From CAZGAH01 sp964523295 (lineage in GTDB: Bacteria > Desulfobacterota > Desulfovibrionia > Desulfovibrionales > Desulfovibrionaceae), in assembly GCA_964523295.1 (NCBI GenBank), contig CAZGAH010000113.1, forward strand, positions 1 through 11,816: DNA of 11,816 nt. Direction: 5' to 3'. Below the pieces are notes generated by a model. The model worked only from the letters and a program-made list of their open reading frames with translations. It did no database searches and was not told the DNA's origin. Shown piece after piece: positions 6,049 to 11,816 of the stretch. The first letter of the stretch is position 1, and every line of letters starts with the position of its first letter. The translations under genes and the position numbers were made by a program.

Positions 6049-8454
6049 ATGGACCTGCGCCGCGAAGCCACACCCGTAGACCTTGCCGACCTGCATGAAA
6101 CACAACTCAAAGCCTTACGGGACGTGTTGTCCGGAATCGATAGTGCCTTGAAGGAGATAAATGCCCTGGAGTCGCATCCGAAAGCCGTACGGTCTGAGGA
6201 CAAGCTGACGCTTCAGGAAGAGCGGCACAACAATGTCCTGTTTTTGCATGGTCGGCGCGGCATGGGCAAGACGACAACCATGCTCTCCCTGCTCTCTCTG
6301 CTTCGCCCCCAGGTCAATGACACCCTGGGGCATAAACTGGCAGCGAAGTCGAGCAAGGTGGCAGAGNNNNNNNNNNAGACGGAGAGCACAGAGGCAGAAA
6401 CGGCTGGCGATGCGGCAACCCCGGCGAAGCGAAAAGTGGATATCGTCAAAGTTATCCGGAAGCTTGTTTCAGACGCCAACATGTGCCAGAGGACTATCCT
6501 CCTGCCGCCCCTGGACATGGACGTGCTTCCCGCTTCGAGCAATCTGCTGGCAGCAATGCTTGTCCGCCTGGAGGACAGGATTCCTTCCAACAGGCCGCGA
6601 CTCTCCCAGATATCTGTCTGGTGCGACGAGGAACGCACGGGCCGGAAGGATTCTTTTTCCGTATTAAAGGTGCTGCTGAGCGACGCGGCCATTGCCCTGG
6701 ACGGCAACATGGAAGGGCGAAAAAGCGGACTGGAGCCGGATGTCTTTGCCGAGGAGCAGCTGCGCACCGAGCGCATCCGGCTGGGGTTTGCGGATCGGCT
6801 GGGCGATGCGCTGGAAATGATCGCCACGAGCCGGCAGACCAACGACGGGCGCCCCCTGTTTCTGCTGCCCATCGACGATTTCGACCTCAACCCGCCTCGC
6901 TGCCTGGAACTCCTCGAGCGCCTGCACGCCTTCCGCTCGCCGTACATCCTGTTCCTTATTCTTGGCGACGTGGACCTGGCCGAGTCCATCCTCGACTTGC
7001 AGTTCTTCAATAAGTTTGGCCAGGCGGCCGGGGAGGGGAAAGCCTTCGTATCGTCGCGAACCGAGGAAATCCAGAGCAGAGTCAGGGAACTCAGCTCCCA
7101 GGCCCGACGGAAAATTATTCCCCCGGAGCAGGTCGTGCGGCTCGAGCCCTGGACCCTCGACGAAGCCCTTGCCTTCACGCCCAAAGAGAGCGACCCGATA
7201 TTGGAGAAGGTCTTAAACAACATTGCCATGCCACTCTCGGACCTGGCAGGAACGCACCGCTCCCTTTTCAAAGAAAATCAGATCGAAACATTGGGAACGC
7301 TGTTGCTGCCCCCCTCCGACAAGGCAGGCTCGTCTTCTGGTAATCGGTATATTTATCAAGCTGTCAACATTTTTCGAACAACGCCGCGCATCCTGGCCGA
7401 CTTATACCAAGCCTTTTCTGCATTCAGCCCAAAAAAAGTGAATACTCCGGATGAAGAAAACCGCAGGCAGCACCTGAAGGAGTTCCTCGCGCTTGTTTTT
7501 GCTTTTTGTAAAAGTTCTATAAATGAATCAATCCTCAGCGAAGACACTCGAAAGAAATACTTGAGTGCAATTTCAACCGATAATTATGGGCAGCCATCTT
7601 TTTATGACGCCTATTTGTCAACATCATTTCAAGGTGATAAAAACATAGATTTTTTTTTGGAGAATTCACGAATGCGCGTATCAGAGTGCAGTGGATGGAG
7701 CATACATCTCAAGAAAGAGGAAGGCCAGGAAAGCCTGCCAGGCACTCCGTTGGAGCCGTATTCAGCTGCTTGGCTCGCACTCTTCCACGATCTGCTGTCC
7801 ATTGTACAGGATCAAAGCACAGACCTCCGGCTTTCCTCAAATCTGTTCGACGGTCTTATCTCATGCATCTATGGCGCTGAAGAAGGAAAATTATTTGTCA
7901 TTTTTCCAAGCCCACCCCTCCTGTCTTTTTTTGAATGCGACATCTTTCGAGTAAGGTGGAACAGCATTTTTAATCGGATACAGGAACAACAAAAAGAAAT
8001 TAAGAGCTATCAACTTCAACTACGTATCGTATTCGGATGGATATTGGCTTCAGTCTCAACTTTAGATTGCACAAGAAAATTCACTGTAGGAGAATTAAAC
8101 GATGAAGATATTATCATCAAAGAAAAAATTATCAGCACAATTAAATATATTTGGAATAGAACAAGAAAAGAAAACGACCCGGTAACAAAGGACTACTTCG
8201 TCACTTTTCTCAGCAGAATTCTCGTTTGCTTATTGCCTGAGTTCGGTTGCATTGGTAAATTTTTTGATGAAATCAGAGCGAATGTTAATGAAAGTATTTT
8301 CAAATCAGGATGCTATGAATCTAATAGTATTAAATCATTTATTATTTTTCGTAAAGAAAAGATTCGAAATAGTCTACTGTCAATCGGATTTGCTGATTTT
8401 GTTGAAACCATTTCATCGATTCAATTCCCGGGTGTTCAGCACGATTCCAAATAA
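6049..8454 (+). CDS. rdrA: RADAR ATPase RdrA (complete, contains assembly gap)
   Basis: This is an 801-residue P-loop ATPase. It carries Walker A GRRGMGKT at 68-75, a Walker B-type LLPIDDFD at 272-279 and a sensor-like LFLILGD at 301-307. PPLDMDVLPASSN at 153-165 is conserved between the two copies. In RADAR, RdrA forms a ring that works with RdrB in a giant assembly; infection triggers adenosine-to-inosine deamination and growth arrest. The adjacent deaminase gene is the main reason for this assignment. The start is the ATG at 6049, preceded by GAGGGG (6037-6042) six bases upstream; the frame is open back to 5974 but that part has no RBS. Ten Ns (6367-6376) interrupt a Thr/Glu/Ala-rich linker after Walker A; the frame happens to continue across them, so the true length is uncertain. 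The C-terminal third becomes markedly AT-rich (about 22% G+C around 8101-8160), unlike the N-terminal part and rdrB. Confidence 0.83.
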   Translation: MDLRREATPVDLADLHETQLKALRDVLSGIDSALKEINALESHPKAVRSEDKLTLQEERHNNVLFLHGRRGMGKTTTMLSLLSLLRPQVNDTLGHKLAAKSSKVAEXXXXTESTEAETAGDAATPAKRKVDIVKVIRKLVSDANMCQRTILLPPLDMDVLPASSNLLAAMLVRLEDRIPSNRPRLSQISVWCDEERTGRKDSFSVLKVLLSDAAIALDGNMEGRKSGLEPDVFAEEQLRTERIRLGFADRLGDALEMIATSRQTNDGRPLFLLPIDDFDLNPPRCLELLERLHAFRSPYILFLILGDVDLAESILDLQFFNKFGQAAGEGKAFVSSRTEEIQSRVRELSSQARRKIIPPEQVVRLEPWTLDEALAFTPKESDPILEKVLNNIAMPLSDLAGTHRSLFKENQIETLGTLLLPPSDKAGSSSGNRYIYQAVNIFRTTPRILADLYQAFSAFSPKKVNTPDEENRRQHLKEFLALVFAFCKSSINESILSEDTRKKYLSAISTDNYGQPSFYDAYLSTSFQGDKNIDFFLENSRMRVSECSGWSIHLKKEEGQESLPGTPLEPYSAAWLALFHDLLSIVQDQSTDLRLSSNLFDGLISCIYGAEEGKLFVIFPSPPLLSFFECDIFRVRWNSIFNRIQEQQKEIKSYQLQLRIVFGWILASVSTLDCTRKFTVGELNDEDIIIKEKIISTIKYIWNRTRKENDPVTKDYFVTFLSRILVCLLPEFGCIGKFFDEIRANVNESIFKSGCYESNSIKSFIIFRKEKIRNSLLSIGFADFVETISSIQFPGVQHDSK
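6367..6376. other. Assembly gap (10 N)
   Basis: Ten undetermined bases fall inside the complete rdrA, in low-complexity GAG/GCA/ACA-rich sequence coding for Thr, Glu and Ala. Ten Ns usually mark a scaffold join of unknown size, so linker residues may be missing or collapsed here. Confidence 0.97.
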
Positions 8455-8537
8455 CCGTTGTGCATAGTTTATCCATTCAGTTCATGTAATCTGTTTTTTG
8501 TGGAGCATAGTGCGTAAAACGAAATTCAATCTCAAAC

Positions 8538-8557
8538 AAGGACGATAAATCACCTTG
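8538..8557 (+). promoter_or_regulatory. Ribosome binding site and TTG start of rdrB
   Basis: AAGGA (8538-8542) lies 12 bases upstream of the TTG at 8555. There is no in-frame ATG or GTG nearby, and the conserved-looking N terminus (SIPLYHLEAEV) begins within nine codons of the TTG. A rare start codon with a long spacing suggests low translation of RdrB relative to RdrA. Confidence 0.55.
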
Positions 8558-11371
8558 ACCTCCACCACGCGCCTCGTCTCCATCCCGCTGTACCATCTCG
8601 AAGCCGAGGTGGCGGCGTACCCTTTGGCTGCGGAACGGGCCTTTGGCCTCGGACTCGTCGCCTTGTCGCCGAGGCTTCAACGTGGCGACAGGGCGTCGCT
8701 GACGCAGAGGGACACTGCCACGTTGTGGCGGGACGCCGAGCAGCGGCTTCTTGCCAATACGCCAGCGCTGAGCGTGGACGAGGCGCTTAATTTCCGCGAC
8801 CTGTTCTGGTTTGCGGAAGCGGACGGCCGGCCCGCACTCGGTGACAACATCCCCCTGGAAACGTATCTCGTGCAGCTGACGCGACGCTTTCTGCAACGCA
8901 ATGGCAATGAGGCGGAGCTGGTGGACACCTCGCGAGTGAGACGACTGACCCCCTCCGAGCTTCGCTGGCGCTGGCGCTGGCTTTCCTTCGCCCTGCCGCC
9001 GGACCTGCTGCTCGCGGCCCTGGACCCGGAAACGACACCACCGGCCACGTTGCGCTTTCTCAATCCTCTGCTGGAGACCCAGCTGTTCAGCTCGGGCTAT
9101 GTCGAGCCGCATCTGCATCTGAACGCAGGCTACGATTTCAAGTTGTTATGGACCGCCCTGACCCTGGTCATCGGCAATCCGGGAATCCTGAACCAGTTCC
9201 GAAGCCCCGGAGCAGCCCTGGACGAAGGCGAAAATTTCGGTTCGTGGCTGATCCGTGCCATTCTGGCGCGATGGTTTCTGGCCAGCTATCTGTCGAGCCC
9301 GGACCCACGCCTTTTCACGGATTGGCTCAACGACGTGCTGAGAGGCCTGAGAGTACGACTCCAGGATCCGTACCTGCCCTTGACCATGGTTGCGGCCTTC
9401 CGCGAGCTGGGGCAAGGGCAGTTCCAGGAGACGTCTCCGTCTGGTCCCGTACTGCAGCGCCTGTACCGCATCATTGTCAATCCACGGCAGCGCATTGTAT
9501 CCTACGATGGATATCAGGCCTTCGATCCCATCGCCGAGCTAGCCTTTGGCAACGGCCCCTTCGCCGCGGGCTGGGCCGAGGAGGCGACGCCGGAGATGCG
9601 GTTCACCGCGCGCGGCCTGCGCTACCTGCAGCAAACCCCGGACGACCAGCCCTTTGCCCGGCTGTTCTGGCAATACCAGCGCGTGCGCGTCCTGTTCTTC
9701 CGCCACGTTATCCAGCGACCGATGACTGCCGGCCTGCAGTGGTTCACCCGCTTTTTCAGCCGCCTTGGGCCGCCACGTCGTGGCGTCGCCAGGGCGGTGA
9801 CCCTGCGGAGCGCGGCGCTCAATGACGGACTCGGCCATGGCCTGCAGTCCTTCGAGTTCCGATTCGGACCACCAAACAGTTTCAATGACGGGTGGATTGA
9901 ATTTCAGGACTTCATTCAGACCATCAACAGCCTGAAAGGCACGCCGGGGCAAGGGGGACAGAACGCCGGGGCCGGCAACACGGGCGCTGATGTTCCCGAG
10001 ACCGGGAATGTCATCCAGAACAGCAACAGCCTGCGGAGTACGCCGACCCAAGGCGGACAGAACGCCGGGGGCGGCAACAGGGGGGCGGACGTTCCCGAGT
10101 TCGGGATCGTCATTCATTTCCCCAAGCAACGCGGCGACGGCTTCATCGATGGGATTCCCCAGGCCAACTGGCGCGAGGCCCATGCCGATCCGGAGGCTCC
10201 GCGTAACGCCGGCTACCGTTATGGGCGATACTACAGACAACAACGGCGTTCCGCCGAGGTACTCGGCCGTTTGATCCGTTCATTCCCAACCTTGCTGCAG
10301 ACCGTCAGAGGGCTCGACATCTGCACGGACGAACAGGGCGTGCCCACCTGGGTCTTCGTGCCGATATTCCGCTTTCTGCGCGAGTGCGCGGATCTGGCGG
10401 CCGGGCAGCTTCCTCCGGTACCGCTGGGCAGCTACCGGTTGCGGGCAACGGTACACTCCGGCGAGGATTTCATCCACCTCGCCACCGGGCTACGTCATAT
10501 TCACGAGGCCCTGGTCTTTCTTCCCCTGCGCGAAGGCGACCGCATCGGTCACGGAATGGCCCTGGGTACGGACCCCGAGCGCTGGGCCACGCAGAACGGG
10601 CGCGTGCTCATGACCTGGGAAAACCGCTTTTTCGACCTGCTTTGGGAGCAATACTGCTTCGAAATGGAAAACCTGTCTTCGACCGGAGGGCGGCGGACTT
10701 TCGTCGAGCAGGAGCTGCGTCGCCTGAGCAGAGAGCTGGGGTATACCTTCACTCTCGCGCAGGACATGATAGACTGGTACACCAGACTGCACAGCGAGGT
10801 GGAGCTCGAAGGTCTTGGCTTCCCCCTGACATCGTCGATCCGGGGCTTAGAGTTGAGCCGGACGATGCGAGGTGACCCGCTATATCGTCATCTCACCGAC
10901 GGCAGGCTGTTCCTGCTTGGGAAAAGCCTCGTACACATCGACCCGAGTTCCGAGATCGAGGCCCTCAACGCCCTGCAGGAGCATGTGAAGGGCCGACTCT
11001 CGGACATCAGCGCGACCATCGAGGTCAATCCCTCGTCAAACCTGCTCATCGGCCATCTGACGGACATGGAGGATCATCCCCTGTGGCGTCTGGTGCCCTT
11101 CACCTCGGACGCCGCCAGGACCGCGTTGCCGGTCTGTATCGGGGCGGATGATCAGATTACCTTTAACACCGACGTGCGCGCGGAGTATCAGTTGCTTGAT
11201 GACTGTTTGCTGCGCATGGGCGTTGACGAGGTTGCGGCCCGGAACGCGCTCAATCGCATCCGCGAAGACGGCCTGGAGGCGCGCTTCACATTGCCGCTGG
11301 CGCAGCATCGGCCCCTGGAGTCGCCGCGTCGGCCCATCTCTCCGGGGGATACGGTCGCGCCCATGCCATAG
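8555..11371 (+). CDS. rdrB: RADAR adenosine deaminase RdrB
   Basis: This 938-residue protein has every landmark of the adenosine deaminase metal-dependent hydrolase fold. These are the first zinc-binding pair H186-x-H188 (EPHLHLNAG), the catalytic H634SGE637, RIGHG at 663-667, the EVNPSSN strand at 823-829, and the metal-binding GADD at 863-866. It is far longer than housekeeping adenosine deaminases. That length, together with the neighbouring ATPase, fits RdrB, whose multimers deaminate adenosine in RNA and/or nucleotides in RADAR defence. An expanded N-terminal region of about 180 residues precedes the first zinc motif. A Gly/Asn/Gln-rich tandem repeat is inserted at about 458-520. The gap to rdrA is 100 bases with no hairpin that I could see, which is consistent with one operon. 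All catalytic residues are present, so the enzyme should be active. Codon usage is G+C-rich, unlike the end of rdrA. Confidence 0.87.
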   Translation: MTSTTRLVSIPLYHLEAEVAAYPLAAERAFGLGLVALSPRLQRGDRASLTQRDTATLWRDAEQRLLANTPALSVDEALNFRDLFWFAEADGRPALGDNIPLETYLVQLTRRFLQRNGNEAELVDTSRVRRLTPSELRWRWRWLSFALPPDLLLAALDPETTPPATLRFLNPLLETQLFSSGYVEPHLHLNAGYDFKLLWTALTLVIGNPGILNQFRSPGAALDEGENFGSWLIRAILARWFLASYLSSPDPRLFTDWLNDVLRGLRVRLQDPYLPLTMVAAFRELGQGQFQETSPSGPVLQRLYRIIVNPRQRIVSYDGYQAFDPIAELAFGNGPFAAGWAEEATPEMRFTARGLRYLQQTPDDQPFARLFWQYQRVRVLFFRHVIQRPMTAGLQWFTRFFSRLGPPRRGVARAVTLRSAALNDGLGHGLQSFEFRFGPPNSFNDGWIEFQDFIQTINSLKGTPGQGGQNAGAGNTGADVPETGNVIQNSNSLRSTPTQGGQNAGGGNRGADVPEFGIVIHFPKQRGDGFIDGIPQANWREAHADPEAPRNAGYRYGRYYRQQRRSAEVLGRLIRSFPTLLQTVRGLDICTDEQGVPTWVFVPIFRFLRECADLAAGQLPPVPLGSYRLRATVHSGEDFIHLATGLRHIHEALVFLPLREGDRIGHGMALGTDPERWATQNGRVLMTWENRFFDLLWEQYCFEMENLSSTGGRRTFVEQELRRLSRELGYTFTLAQDMIDWYTRLHSEVELEGLGFPLTSSIRGLELSRTMRGDPLYRHLTDGRLFLLGKSLVHIDPSSEIEALNALQEHVKGRLSDISATIEVNPSSNLLIGHLTDMEDHPLWRLVPFTSDAARTALPVCIGADDQITFNTDVRAEYQLLDDCLLRMGVDEVAARNALNRIREDGLEARFTLPLAQHRPLESPRRPISPGDTVAPMP
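9926..10114 (+). repeat. Tandem 99-bp repeat inside rdrB
   Basis: Two adjacent units, 9926-10024 and 10025 to about 10114, repeat with a 99-base (33-codon) period. The first encodes NSLKGTPGQGGQNAGAGN then TGADVPETGNVI; the second encodes NSLRSTPTQGGQNAGGGN then RGADVPEFGIVI. By eye they are about three-quarters identical, with many third-position changes, so the duplication is not brand new. The repeat lies in a loop before a strand reading GIVIHFPK, within the deaminase domain. Confidence 0.85.
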
Positions 11372-11416
11372 GCTTTATGATCTCGAAATTTTTTAGAGTT
11401 TGTGGTGCGCGGCCTC

Positions 11417-11643
11417 ATGCCCATAGCAACGAAAGAAATCAGAGAACAAGCGGTGAAGGCATTCATTTCAAAAAAGAGATGGCCAATAATTTGGCTGATA
11501 TCTTTGGTTGCCATGTAAATACTCTCTTACGATGGGTTCGTGAGCACAAATAAGACAATCGTCTTGAACCAGGAGAGATGGACTACATGGTTGCTGCATT
11601 AATTGAACATGAAAAAAATACTTCTAAAAACGGCTGTCGATGA
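11417..11643 (+). pseudogene. Decayed IS630-like transposase N-terminal fragment
   Basis: From the ATG at 11417 the frame reads MPIATKEIREQAVKAFISKK. It then continues sensibly only in the -1 frame, as EMANNLADIFGCHVNTLLRW then VREHK, a helix-turn-helix typical of the N terminus of IS630-type transposases. The shift point is A-AAA-AAG (11470-11476), correctly phased for programmed -1 slippage; without it the frame ends at 11518. A TAA at 11551-11553 then interrupts the shifted frame, which would otherwise continue as DNRLEPGEMDYMVAALIEHE and stop at 11641-11643. No catalytic DDE region follows, so this is a remnant. The family assignment is from memory of the N-terminal pattern; a related HTH protein is the alternative. 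Confidence 0.6.
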
Positions 11644-11816
11644 AACTCCTTATCCTATATTGTGTCAAAAAATAGAGTTATTTGATAAACAATGCTCCCT
11701 TGTCACAATTCAAAATACACTGATATCAAAGGACGCGCGACGGGAAAGACCGCGGCCGTTGCTCCCCTGCTGGGCCTGTGCCGCATTGAATCCAATCAAG
11801 GCTATAAGTGCCTCGT
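11644..11816. other. Unassigned sequence at the window end
   Basis: The first part, to about 11730, is AT-rich and has no supportable gene. The last part, about 85 bases, is G+C-rich, and several frames run open to the edge on both strands. These include a plus-strand frame from an ATG at 11692 that reads ATGKTAAVAPLLGLCRIESN near its end. There is no RBS, and the sequence is too short to assign. The composition step at about 11730 may mark the edge of the transposon remnant or of the acquired region. Confidence 0.4.

Noticed and set aside
8455..8554. A terminator or promoter between rdrA and rdrB
   Set aside because: I found no stable hairpin and no well-spaced -35/-10 pair, and the T-run at 8492-8497 is not preceded by a stem.
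11692..11816. A partial plus-strand gene running off the end (contains ATGKTAAV)
   Set aside because: It has no RBS, the GKT match is not a proper P-loop in context, and only 41 codons are visible.
1..11816. CRISPR array, tRNA, rRNA or attachment site
   Set aside because: I saw no regularly spaced repeats and no cloverleaf or rRNA-like sequence on either strand.

Overview
The window looks like a G+C-rich anaerobic bacterial chromosome carrying an acquired antiphage defence module. The host is perhaps a Desulfovibrio-like sulfate reducer. That guess rests on the very large fused acyl-CoA-dehydratase-activase-type protein and on base composition, not on a marker gene.

Layout: (1) 31-4245, minus strand: one large, complete, oxygen-sensitive-type ATPase with two BadF/HgdC-like ASKHA modules, a cysteine cluster and DUF2229/HgdB-like regions. 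A plausible promoter lies upstream of it and a hairpin overlaps its stop codon. (2) 4246-4489: a divergent intergenic region with a promoter for each direction and two short inverted repeats in front of the plus-strand operon. (3) 4490-11371, plus strand: a RADAR-type defence locus. It contains a truncated rdrA (about the first 204 codons of homology, with its own promoter and RBS), an AT-rich island encoding a predicted four-helix membrane protein, a complete rdrA (P-loop ATPase, with a 10-N assembly gap) and a complete rdrB (adenosine-deaminase-fold protein with all the metal and catalytic motifs). (4) 11372-11816: a decayed N-terminal fragment of what looks like an IS630-type transposase, with a canonical A-AAA-AAG slippery heptamer, then unassigned sequence.

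In characterised RADAR systems, RdrA (ring-forming ATPase) and RdrB (multimeric deaminase) form a giant assembly that deaminates adenosine, reported for RNA and for nucleotides, and so aborts phage infection. Some RADAR loci also carry a small membrane protein, and the AT-rich gene here is a candidate for that role. The unusual features are the partial duplication of rdrA around the membrane gene, a near-identical 58-bp tract shared by the two rdrA copies just before the truncation point, strong base-composition mosaicism inside rdrA, and a tandem 33-residue Gly/Asn/Gln-rich repeat within the RdrB deaminase domain. The best explanation I can offer is an ancestral tandem RADAR arrangement that has partly collapsed by deletion or recombination; this is inference.
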